Assembly (NCBI GenBank): GCA_030704615.1
Contig: CM060731.1
Coordinates: 16,182,001-16,246,000 of the forward strand
Source of the DNA: Takakia lepidozioides
Lineage: Eukaryota; Streptophyta; Takakiopsida; Takakiales; Takakiaceae
Length of the DNA: 64,000 nt
Reading direction: 5' to 3'
Part shown: positions 23,811-34,800 of the stretch, one piece after another
Layout: each line of letters starts with the position of its first letter
Numbering within the stretch: position 1 is the stretch's first letter
Notes under the pieces: generated by a model
Databases searched by the model: none
Told to the model about the DNA's origin: nothing
What the model saw: the letters and a program-made list of their open reading frames with translations, nothing else
Made by a program: the position numbers and the translations under genes

Positions 23811-24089
23811 TCACAGTATGTAGATTATGACATGTGGACAAATGTAGTCACGGCTATCACTACATCACTTCGATATTGAGCAACGACATTGTGACACATG
23901 GCAGATAGTTCTAGTGACGTAGTCATGTTCCTATATGTGTTTATGACTACACGACTACAACTAGCCAACGACATATCGACATGTGTATAAAGGGCAGTCA
24001 TAGACACAACTACATGACTACAACTCGCCAATCAACTTTCGACATGTGGAGTGGTGAAGTCATGGCTACTACTACCACACCAAAATGGT

Positions 24090-25590
24090 TTCAAAATTCA
24101 AACTTGGAGATTGCTAAGTCCTGAAGGACAGTGTACTTCTGTGGATGTACCGGAATAGTACAGCTGCGCAAAGTTGGATCCCTCTTATGTTTGAGGTAGT
24201 GCTTCTTCACTCTCCAACAATTGCCATTTGGATCCATGACATTCAGTGCAATTGCAAAGCATTTTCTTGTTCCCATTTGATATGGCGTACGCCTCCTTGA
24301 GTCGCCATAGTCTGTCATCTCGTAATCGCATGCGTGGCTCATATGCACCATGACGGCCGAACATACATTGAACATTCCTAGCTTGACAATGCATGCATGG
24401 CTAACAGTGTGATCTCTTCCCATTTGCACAGTAGATGAGGTGTGATCGAGGCGGGCGTTGTGGTGTGAATAGAAAAATGCTTGAAAAGTGCAAGTTGAGT
24501 GTAGTTTGGGTATAGGAGTGCATTCAGTAGGCGGGAGTGAACCGCATTTGACGGGCAGCCATTGGGAAGCGGTAAGGGCACTTCATCGTTTTCCAGCCTT
24601 TATGAACATTAGGGTATGAGCTGCATTTGTCTTGTGTTAGTCGTTTAAGAGGGGAGATAGTCAAGTAACCTGTGGGCCGCAATGGAAGTATTTTTGCAGG
24701 ATTACGGGTGTGAAACCGCGTCGGAAGGCACGGTCTCGTGGAGCTCCTATCAAAGGTCCGGCAAGACGAAGTGCCCGACTCGTCACCATGACTCGAACAA
24801 CTGCCAAGCCCAAAGTAATTTTGACATAGACGACGACGATCCTTACCTCCACCACAAAAGGGAGGAGCAGTACAGGAAGGGACTGGGGATTCAGCCGACT
24901 CCATGTCGGAGGACGCAGATGCAGGCACAGTGGCGCACGCAGGGAAAAACGTGGTGCAGGCACACCGTCTCCATCTGTGAGTGCATTTTATGGGCATATT
25001 TGTAGTCTCTCACCACTTATTCCGAAGGTGAGCACAACCTCATGAGTGCCGAATAGTATCATGGACTTCATTAGGGGCCATGATCCGGGAGGGATTGTCT
25101 AAATACTTGGCAAATTTAATTGCGTGTCAATATTCTTCTTCTTTCTGTTCTGTCTCTTCCGTGCTTTGTAGGTCTGTCCCTCATTTGCATGTTTGGTTTC
25201 GAAGGGGGTGTGCTGTCATAAGCACATTCTCTGTCTAGATTCAGCTTGTGCATTTCTGTCTGTCATTTTCTGAGTGAGGAGCTGCACATTGCCCATGTGC
25301 ATGTGGCCCCCATATTCCATAGCACTATTTACAACTTTGTAAGCAGTAGGTCTCGTATGTTGAGCACATTCCATCTTTTCTCACAGCTTTTAGGTATGCC
25401 CCTCCCTACTGCATGTTTGGTATGGATTTCAGGCAAAACCCATACATAAAAGGGGTCGGAAAAGTCTTGGGCGCACATCATTGAAGCCAATCCAATTTGG
25501 CCGATTTTCTAGCCAAGATCTGTCTGATTTTTGGGTATCAGACCTGTACAAATCATGCGTACTTTTATACTTTATGACACCTTTATGTCA
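24090..25590. other. Interval between TNP2 and Transposase_24-like frames
   Basis: Holds subterminal-type repeats at its left edge and short unassigned frames on the minus strand (for example one with NVMDPNGNCWRVKKHYLKH near 24200). I could not assign a gene. Both flanking transposase frames point away from it, so it would contain a divergent promoter if they belong to one element. Confidence 0.35.
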
Positions 25591-25599
25591 TGATATGGT

Positions 25600-26636
25600 G
25601 TGGTCCTTGTAGTTGGATTTACTTGGCATTGTTTCATGTATGGAAACCCAGGGCAAGCAAAAACAGAAGCAGAAAAAAATGCCACAGGAGTCGGCCCTCA
25701 GTCCCCCAGGTTTTCCATACTCAGCCACCAGTACCAGGCTCTCAATATCGCTCCATGCTCAGGCTCCCAACCAACATCCACCCACTGGCAATGTGGAGGG
25801 TCAGTACGCAACGGCCCCCAACACAATTATGCAGGGCCATTATGGCCCTTGCTCCTCCATATCTCCTCTTATGGAGGTGGCAGGCCACCTGAATATCCTC
25901 CGCCGTATGCACAGGTCCCATATGACCACTATGGATCCTCGAGTGGTTCCCAACCACCATGGCCACCGATGGGTAGCTGGCCGAATCAACCCTTCAACGT
26001 TCCCGCACAGGTGCCAACGGCTCAACCTGCAGGGGATGTGGTTCAATCAAAGGCTGACAGAACCAATGCCTTGAGACAAGCAAATTATGTTGTGAAGGCC
26101 GCGGCATATAAAGTGAAGGAAGAAAGAAGAAAGAGAGGCAGAAGGTCTTCCTGCAACTGTAGTTGTTGTGAACAAGGCAGGAAAACCAGTTGGTCAAACG
26201 AGGATTGTTTGGCATGCGGCCCTCAAAGGTCACGTTCATCGTATCTGTGATCCTTCTATAGCCATCAACTATCAGCCTGATGAGATCATTGAAGAGCTCA
26301 AAGAAATCCTGGCCAAGCTATTTGAATATGTCCCACGTGACTTGGATGATATTGCGTTGCGAAACACAATAGGCACAATTATGAAGTCCCGACGGCATGA
26401 CTTGCACAAGGAATGGCAGAAAGGTGGGGGGAAACCCATGGACGTGTCTGATGAGCATTGGAAGAGCCAAACCTCCTACTGGAGTACAGAACAGTACTCC
26501 AAAGTGCAGACCCACTTGAAGACAGCAAATGCCTGCATTCAAAATCACACCAAAACGGGCCGGGGAGGGAAGGACAGCATGGAGGCACGCTTAGTAAGAA
26601 CCCTCATGAGCTTTCTCACTGTACTCCTCTCAATAC
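25600..26636 (+). pseudogene. Transposase_24-like (Ptta/En-Spm) protein, cut by assembly gap
   Basis: The proline-rich, low-complexity N-terminal part (with QPPWPPMGSWPNQPF) leads to a basic stretch KVKEERRKRGRR. A frame change follows near 26170 into IVWHAALKGHVHRICD, then ALRNTIGTIMKSRRHDLHKE and SDEHWKSQTSYWSTEQYSKV. The last segments fit the W-x(7)-YW-x(4) pattern and following basic region of plant Ptta/En/Spm accessory transposases. The frame enters the 500-base gap at 26640, so the C-terminus is unknown. Because this protein type often accompanies TNP2 in CACTA elements, the two probably belong together, although here they are divergently oriented. Confidence 0.6.
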
Positions 26637-26639
26637 ATT

Positions 26640-27139
26640 NNNNNNNNNNNNNNNNNNNNNNNNNNNNNNNNNNNNNNNNNNNNNNNNNNNNNNNNNNNNN
26701 NNNNNNNNNNNNNNNNNNNNNNNNNNNNNNNNNNNNNNNNNNNNNNNNNNNNNNNNNNNNNNNNNNNNNNNNNNNNNNNNNNNNNNNNNNNNNNNNNNNN
26801 NNNNNNNNNNNNNNNNNNNNNNNNNNNNNNNNNNNNNNNNNNNNNNNNNNNNNNNNNNNNNNNNNNNNNNNNNNNNNNNNNNNNNNNNNNNNNNNNNNNN
26901 NNNNNNNNNNNNNNNNNNNNNNNNNNNNNNNNNNNNNNNNNNNNNNNNNNNNNNNNNNNNNNNNNNNNNNNNNNNNNNNNNNNNNNNNNNNNNNNNNNNN
27001 NNNNNNNNNNNNNNNNNNNNNNNNNNNNNNNNNNNNNNNNNNNNNNNNNNNNNNNNNNNNNNNNNNNNNNNNNNNNNNNNNNNNNNNNNNNNNNNNNNNN
27101 NNNNNNNNNNNNNNNNNNNNNNNNNNNNNNNNNNNNNNN
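26640..27139. other. Assembly gap (500 N)
   Basis: Exactly 500 unspecified bases, probably a nominal gap length. Confidence 0.99.
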
Positions 27140-27309
27140 TTCTCTATGCAAGTCATGCAGGTGGGGCTACTTGCATATTTTCTGCAATTTCTAAGTCGAC
27201 CTAGCAACACTGAGGCCTACAGCTCATGTCTGTTGTGTGCTGGAGGACACCATGATTATACTGACAGGATTCCACAAGCTGCTAAACGCCAATTGATGCG
27301 AACATGCTC

Positions 27310-28447
27310 TTACACCTTGCCATCGGTGCTGCCGGCTGGAGCAGCCGGGGTGTTGAACAGGCGCTTTGCGGACAATAAGGCTAGACTTGCAAATAAAATG
27401 GTGGACAAGTACGTCACAAACAGCGAGATTCCCACACGCTTGCAAAACCCGCCGTAATTGCTGCACTGTTCATTCCACCCAATATAGTTAACCCCTCTCT
27501 TGGAAATGTATGCCACCTCCGTGCTTGAAGCTGCAGCCCCCAACAACAGGTATGCTAGTGCCTGCAATCCATGTGTTATGAATGAGCCCGTGCCAAATGT
27601 TAAAAATACTAGTGGCTCCAACAAGTGGGCCCACTGTCCCCGTCGCACAGCCATATTTTTAAAACATCTAGACCAATATCATATGAGTATCATCACGAGA
27701 ATTGCAACAGAGGGGCGCATGACAAGTCCACTATAGAAATGAACGTGCAAGGTATGCTCATCTGGAGCATGCAAGGACTGCATACCTGATCCATCAGTAG
27801 TGACGCCCAGCCTAAGCTTTTCCTTTTCCCTTGCGCTGTGAACATCCCAATTAGCGCCAGTATCGACCACACTGCTGCAAGTGCGTTGGCCCAAACCAGA
27901 TATCTAGCCAGAACGCATGCCTGTCAGCTACCTCCGCAGCAAGTGCGGCACCAATCGATTACACTCCACTAACAACTTCGGTCGCGACGTGACCATGACA
28001 AACTAGATAACAGCTCATCAGTTAATAGCGTTGCGCATGAATTGATGCATGCTTGTCAATTGATACACGACTTCCTCACGAGTTCACAACAACTAAATCT
28101 GCTTGCGTCCTAGTTCTGAGGGGCATGGTGTTGCGTTAAGTGCGTCTATGTGTGTACATGTGTGTGTGTGCGAGAGTGAGAGAGAGTGAGACTCACTTGA
28201 AAGCATCGAAAAGGCTGTAGTAGGCTTTCTTGGAAATGTAAATCGAGCTCTTTAGATAGGGAATATAAACAGGAGTTGCGCTCTGCTGCTGGTCAGTAGC
28301 CATGACCACCGCACCAACAACGCCAAATATGAGACACAGTATGCGTAATAACAGATGCGTCCGCTTTCCTCCTCCTGGTGTCATCCTATTCAGCTCTGAA
28401 TGCGCGATTCCCACATTGCTTGCGCCGGGTGTGCCGCTCGCCATCAT
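27310..28447 (-). CDS. CASP-like membrane protein (CASPL), three exons
   Basis: Exons 28447-28197, 27903-27786 and 27561-27310 splice in phase with GT-AG introns to 206 residues ending in TAA. The start is the first ATG (MMASGTPG). Four membrane segments are visible: about residues 32-52 (LLLRILCLIFGVVGAVVMAT), 85-107 (YLVWANALAAVWSILALIG), 124-142 (ALAYLLLGAAASSTEVAYI) and 164-185. The basic RILCLIF start of TM1 and the Asp (residue 122, MDQ) at TM3 are the paired conserved charges of the CASP/MARVEL family. The segment NYIGWNEQCSNYGGFCKRVG is the typical second extracellular loop with paired cysteines. CASPLs form plasma-membrane scaffolds that localise wall modification. The gene looks intact. 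Confidence 0.93.
28150..28193. repeat. TG/GA simple repeat in CASPL intron 1
   Basis: TGTGTG followed by GAGAGTGAGAGAGAG, directly after the exon 1 donor site on the minus strand. Confidence 0.6.
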
Positions 28448-28499
28448 ACCTGCACTCTCCACACTCTACCTGCATGCGCTAAAGATCAAAATCGCCTAA

Positions 28500-29732
28500 C
28501 TTACCCACAAGCCGATTTGAAGCCTCGATGACTGCTGAACGCAAGTGAGACTGAGACTGAGATTGAGACTACAGAATGCACGTGATGACGTAAAGCCCAT
28601 CTCGGGAGGGATGAGTCTCGTGATCCTCTTTTACTTTCATGAGCATTCACCTAAGTATGTACAGAATTATTGTCCCATGCGCATATTATGGTGCTGTACC
28701 TCTCTGCATGCATTAGTATGTTGCGGTTCAAAAAATCTTCTTCTTCAACTAGAGACAAGTCATGTGCATCATTCTCATCATGGGTTTCTCCAGGACAGCT
28801 TGCATGCTCGAGTACAGTCTTTTTCCACTTTACAGCCGTAAGGGTACACTTGCTCCCATTGCAGAGAGCGGTTGCTGCTGCAAACTACCGGAAAGTTATG
28901 TATATTATTTCTGTCCCCGACCAGGCATTGAATGTTTGGCTCTTTTGACATGTTTTCTGGCTTCTGCTATGTACAATCCCGGTGGAAGACTTGGGGCCAA
29001 ACATGAGACTCATCATCATGTCCAGCCTCATGTTTTGGTCCAGCGGAAAAAATTTTAATTACTCGCCTAGAGTTATATGCGACAGGCGAGACCAGCATCC
29101 ATCCAGCCAAGTTGACACGGTGTCGGATGTGGATAAGAGGACGCACTTCCACGCGGAGCACGCGCCATCGAAGCTGGAATGCTGTGACAGTGTCGGAAGG
29201 TGACCGTATCCGACATCCTTTTGAACTACAGACTTGGCCTCGTTTGTCAACCATATCAAAGATCGCGTCGACCCAAAAAAACAGTACGTCATAGAAACAG
29301 TACGCGAGGCGCTGGACCCTCGCTCTTTGCTGCTAATAAGACTACCATAAACGTTAAGAAAATCTTACTCCCCTACTTGTGCACACTAGCAAATGTGTAG
29401 TGTTATTTGTTAGCAAATGTTTACTCCCCTCTTCATTGATTTTCTGTGAATAAATGTTAAATGCACTGTAAAGGCCACTAGATATGCTCAAGCTAGCTTG
29501 AGATAAGCTCCATATTTAAGCTCCAGCTAGGCGAAGATATGATTACATGCTAAATACAACCAATCATAAGATCAGATGCTAATCATGTAATAGTGGCATG
29601 AGTAGACGCTTATACAACACAATAAAATAGATATCTGTTTAACGTTTCTAGACTTGAGATGGAGAGATTTTTCCAAGCCGGAGAAAGAAACCTACTTCCT
29701 TGCTGGAGACCCATTTTTTTTGGGGTAGTGGC
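28500..29732. other. Upstream region of CASPL gene, no other gene seen
   Basis: Should contain the CASPL 5' UTR and promoter. Overlapping short frames on both strands (28.5-29.4 kb) have no recognisable similarity and no splice logic. I see no repeat or RNA gene that I can support. Confidence 0.5.
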
Positions 29733-29771
29733 TTAACCCCTAAACGACGAGCCGACCCGAATCGGGTCGGC
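29733..29771. repeat. piggyBac-type terminus with 21-bp subterminal palindrome
   Basis: TTAA (29733-29736) is followed by GCCGACCCGAATCGGGTCGGC (29751-29771, typed as 10-base arms around one central A). A related TTAA plus palindrome occurs at 46326-46364, which supports a shared terminal structure. Confidence 0.7.
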
Positions 29772-30546
29772 CCGATTTTTCATCCATCCGTAGCATGCAC
29801 GGATGAAGTCCGATGAATGAAAATTGTAGTGCGGAACGAGCTGCACACGCAGGTCTTTATGGCGCCCCCAACAGAGAAAAACTCCGTCGTCAGGAATTTT
29901 TTGAAGTTTGGAATTTGCAGGATTTTGGGTGGAAGGGGGGGGGCCACGGTAGTTGACCGTCGACGTGGCAGGTGGCAGCGGCCACGCGGGGGGGGGCAAG
30001 CAGGGGTGATGAGGCACGGGGTGCATGGGCACCCGCCATGATGGCACCGCCTGGCCCTTTGTGCACCCCCGGCCCGGCCTTGTCTTTTGCGCGCGTTTTG
30101 GTAGCTCGACCTTCTTCTTCACAGCTCCCCACCAGCTCCATCCCGCATGCATTTTGTGGCTTGTGTTTGTGTGCAACAGCATTTTGCGTTGGCACAAGGC
30201 CTTGTTGATTTCTGGTTGCTTAGGTACCAACCCCAAATTGCTGAGGGTTAGAGGCGGGTGGCGCGTCTGCACATTCATGAATTCGCAGGCTAGGTGGAGG
30301 CATTCTGCAAGCTCTGTCATTGAAGCTAAGTCCCCTTAGCTTGTTGCTTGTCTGTGTTCTCTGATATGCTTTGCCGCCTCTGTTGAATGTCCTTCAGTGC
30401 GTTCGTTTAGGGCGCCGATGCGCATTCATGAATTCGTAGGCAGGGGGGAGGTAGTGCGCAGGCTCTCTCATTTATGCTAAGTGCCCTTAGCTTGTTGCTT
30501 CTTTGTGTCTTGGGATATGGCTGCTGCCTCTGTTGAATGAGCTGTA

Positions 30547-31292
30547 GTGCATTCGTTTAGGGTGCTGCAGCGCTTTATGCCTTGGCAGCCGTTGGTGTCA
30601 TTTCTGCATTCTGTGTCCCCTCATTTGCATTGCTATAGGTGGGTTTATAGGGTCTGGGCGCAGGATGCTATGGGTCACAAGCGTAAGGTGTATGATACCT
30701 TGGAGCCACGAACACCTCCACTGCAGTATAAGAGGGCTGTTGAGGTAGTCACTCAGTGGGCGTTGATTGAGCAGCACTATACTGAGGGGCAATTGAGGGA
30801 CATTTTGGGTTTGCTGTGTGAGGAGTACTTGCTTTCTTTGCCTCTGCCTCTGCGCGCGCAGCGGTGGCCGAAGCACCCTCGTCCTGTGAATTGTCGCTTT
30901 GCATTTAGAAGGCATGTTAGTTTGATTTTGGGGTGGAAAGAGAGAAGGGAGGAAGGTGACAAAGAGGGCTTTAGTGAGGCTGTGAATGTTGTGCTTAGAG
31001 AGGATGTCTGGCCAGATGAGGACAGTCCAACAAATGAGGGATGCAGCGCGCCAGAAGCGGGAAAGGCCTGCAGGCAAGGAGAATTCGCCTCCTCATCGAC
31101 CACATGTGAGGAGAAGAACTGTGATAAGAAGGAGTGATGCGGGGTGCACAGTGGGCGGTAGTGCACAAATGCAATTCACCGCAGGTGACTGTGCGCCCCC
31201 CGCTAACCCCTACAAGTCTCCTCTGCGTGCGTTGTCTTTCAATTTGCAGGGCTCTTCCCATGCGGGGCCCAATTGGGGGGGGGTGCTATTCC
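30547..31292 (+). pseudogene. Probable N-terminal part of the piggyBac-type protein
   Basis: The open frame includes GHKRKVYDTLEPRTPP, WALIEQHYTEGQLRDILGLL and RFAFRRHVSLILGWKERREE, then switches frame near 31040-31080 into RKRPAGKENSPPHRPH. I recognise no domain. The assignment to piggyBac rests on position: it follows the left terminus, runs in the same direction and stops at the TIR-element insertion. It could instead be an unrelated host fragment. Confidence 0.4.
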
Positions 31293-31805
31293 GTGAGCCT
31301 GGAGGCGTGAGCCTGGAGGCGTGAGCCTGTGAGCCCAGGAAAGCGTGAGCCCAGCACAGGCTCACGCCACGTCAGCATGCAAACAATGCCTATTTCCGCC
31401 GCGATGTCACCTATTTCCGAGTGGTGTCACCTATTTCCGCGGGTTGATGTGGGGAGAATTGAGAATGCCTGAACAGTCTTTGATGAGGTGGACTTCACCG
31501 TGATGGATTCACCAACCATTCTTCTAGCAGGAATGGTTTGGGGACGTACTAGCAAATGATGCGAGAATGATGTAAACGAACCAAAGTGGTTTGTTTGTTT
31601 TTGCAATGTACTCAAGTCTGTGAGGTCCACAAAACAACAAATATATTGAAGGAACAATCCAGGCAGTCCATGCAACCCCCATCTCCAACAATAGTTTGGA
31701 ACCATGAATGTGAATTCCACGCACACATTGCAAACAGGACAATAAGGACACACAACCATCCCATTTCAAATTTGTCCCAGAATTAAACCATAAGAAGACT
31801 TCATA

Positions 31806-34800
31806 TCAAGTGTCGCAGTCATCACAATCAGTGTCCACCTCCTGTGCTATGTCATCTACAAAGATTCTGGCCCCAACACCACGTGTTCTACGAAGGCCAT
31901 CGCAAGGTGGACTCTGAGTGCCATGAACGGACATGCTTGCTGCGAGTGCCTCCGCACAGACAGGTAGCACACAAGACCGAGGAGGACTGAAAACAAGTCC
32001 AAATAGGTGTGATAGCCCAGGAGGGCAAGTGGAAGCACGCGGACTCCTACACATGTCCACAAAATCCCATTTTTAACACAATGATGCAATGCACAAGTCC
32101 AACGAAGAGGATGTCTCCCATGTGCACTTTGCCTCAAGAACAGCGATTCTCGATATTGAAACAACAATGCAAGCATGCACAGGTTGAACTTACTCACAGG
32201 CAAAGTCGGAGTCCAGCTCCTTGTCAGAAGTCTCCTCTGTATCAGTATCAGCGGGACGGGGCTTCGGAAGGACTTGAGAAGTGTGTCCACCCAAACCCAT
32301 CAGGAGGTTCTTGTAAATCTCAGCATCCCCTTCAATCCAAAGAGATGTCGCGCACTGGCCTTGCAAGCGTGGTACGAAGCACCTGCAGTGGAATAGAATG
32401 AAGTAAGCAGACATTGAAGACACATTCGGAACGGTGGAAAGTGCTGAAAGTGCAAGCTCAATCAAACCTCATGAAATGTGAATGTTGAAGAGACGAACCT
32501 GTGCCCATCGACAAATCCAGAACTCTGGCGTCTGTGTAGGTGCAGCACTCCACAATCATTTGAATGAAAGCCGGGCTCCTCTCCCTCGCCCCTCTCCAAG
32601 GAACCCCATTCCCCCTTCGCAAGCACACGTTGCTGTCGACGTAGTTGTGATGCATGTCATCCGTGGGAGGATCTGTCCTGTCATCTATGAACTTGCCCCC
32701 GTGAGTGATGGCAAACTCCGTAATGCCGGCCGGAGTCGTTGGTGGATGCACCCGGACGAGACAAACAGCTTCAAACAGACAAGTCTGCGAACATGACATC
32801 CACAAGGAACTAAGAACCAAAAAAAAATCGGGCCCCTACATATGAGTTCGAGCGACCTATACAACACAATCCCAGAACAAAAAAGAAGAGGAAGAAGAGG
32901 GAAACTCACCATCTCTCCCGGACGATCCCCCTTCGTAAGGTACATGCTGTTCACACAATTCCATGTCTTCACGACTCTCATGCCCGAGGCTTTCAAATAG
33001 CTGGCAAGGGCACGGCGACACCGAACATCGATGGACTGGATGAGCACCAAAACACCTGCATCGGAAAGGAAGAAGTTGCAAAAGGAAAAAACCCACCGCC
33101 AGTAGCGCTCATCAAATGCATTCCAACCCGGACAAGCACCCGATGGAGGGATATCCGGGACTGCCAACCCATCAGGGATGTCCAAGATGATGAGTTCGGC
33201 TGCATATGGCTTCTCCTTCCCGTTCACCACGATTTGGTCATTTTAGCCTGCAAACAAAAATAAAATGGAATTCTGACAAGTTTATAAATGATCCATGCCC
33301 ACAGCAGACAAAGAGAGCAGAAGCCACAGAACCCAAAGAGAACACGCACCGTGCTCAACAATCCTCTCCCACACTGGTGATGGCTCGCCCTTGTAATCAG
33401 ATTTCTTTGACTCCATCATGGCAAGGAACCCGACGTTGGCAATCTCCAACCTGGTTGGGCGAATGACCCTCGTGGGATGTTCCACTGCATGGTACGGGTC
33501 CTTGGGATCAACCACCCCCTTGTTTTTTCTCCCGGATCCCCTACCATGCGGTGGAGTCTGCTGGACATGCTCCACAGGGCCAATAGCTGCAACACTTCCC
33601 TGCCCTTGTGCCACCTTCCCTCTACCCCTTCCCTTCCCCACAACACCAGCAACATCTTTTCCCTTTGCCTTTCTTCCTCTACCCGGGGTATCCTGAGCGG
33701 GAGGCTCCTTCTCTGCAAGAGTCCTCAGATTACGCTCATGAATGTCGAGGTCCGCTGCTGCGGCAGTGGCTGCAATACGGTCATTCTCTCTCCTCAAAGA
33801 CACCTCTACAGCTGGGGTCTCTGAAGGAGGGCAATCCAAATACCAACCACAAGAAGAAAGATGGTCTGGGCCCCAGTCATGCAAGATCCCAGCAGTGAAC
33901 ATGGTCTGGTTGCCAGCAGGGACAAGCCAAAGGTCCACGAAATCTGGATGTTTGTCCAAGCAATTCTCTTCCAGGAGAACAAACTTAATGTACCTGCAGG
34001 AACAGACATAGCCTCATTTTCCAATGCACATATTGTGTCCCAGCTTTTTCACCACACCAGGAAGACCCCCTTAAACAGTATGCCACACTACACATTGCAA
34101 CCACAACAGAAGTAAAGAGTGCAAGGGTGTGCACCTGTAAAGGCATCGTTTCCAGGCTTCCTCTCCTTTTTCCTGCTGGTCAAGCTCATTTGTTCGACTG
34201 ATGCCACCCTCCTTGCTGAACTCTCTAAAGAAACAAGAGTGCCACACTGTGGCTCTCCATTTCCTCATGTATGCTTCGAAGGAGACCTTCGGAGCTGTCA
34301 TAGTGATGCCATAGTCAGCCAGCTGAGTATGTAGAACCGATCGGGCCCTTTCTTCCAACTGCAAAACAATTGAAATGGAAGAATGAACCCAAAAACAATC
34401 ACAGCGAATGTAAGAGGCAATGGGAAGAAGGACAGGAAAAGAGAAAAGAAAGTGAGATACAGAGGACATCACACCTGGCTCCAGTAAGTGGCCTTGTGAA
34501 GCCAGGTGTCCAGCACATTGTCACTGACAGGAACGACACGGGGTCTTCTTTTCTTTCTCTCTGGCCTTGGGAACATGTGGGTATCCCTAACTGTGGGATC
34601 GGAGTTCCATATCTGTAGCCACTTCACCTTCTGTTCAGAAGACACGACGGCGGTAGACAACCTGTGCAACTTCTCCTGGGCCATCTCTGGCTTGCCTGGC
34701 TTGTTATAATGGTTTTTTATCTCTAGGAGAAACTGCGGCCCGAATGATGGGTCGGCAATTCTCAACTGCTTCACAAAAGCACTCATTATTGTCCTTCTTG

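Larger units (their letters stand above)
17614..26636. mobile_element. CACTA (En/Spm-type) transposon region, degraded
   Basis: It starts with CACTACTATAGA at 17614, a plausible CACTA terminus. ATGACTAC-type repeats follow (17632-17930), and similar repeats in both orientations recur at 23826-24080, as expected for subterminal transposase-binding arrays. Between them lies a TNP2 transposase on the minus strand, and 25.6-26.6 kb holds a plus-strand Transposase_24-like ORF that runs into the gap. No matching TAGTG end was found, so the right border is unknown: it could lie near 24080, or in or beyond the gap. Confidence 0.6.

Noticed and set aside
25246-25449. Possible small gene before the Transposase_24-like frame
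   Set aside because: No recognisable features, codon pattern or splice context.
27142-27457. Plus-strand open frame after the assembly gap
   Set aside because: It is mostly the shadow of CASPL exon 3 on the minus strand and continues through the gap only because N bases are open.
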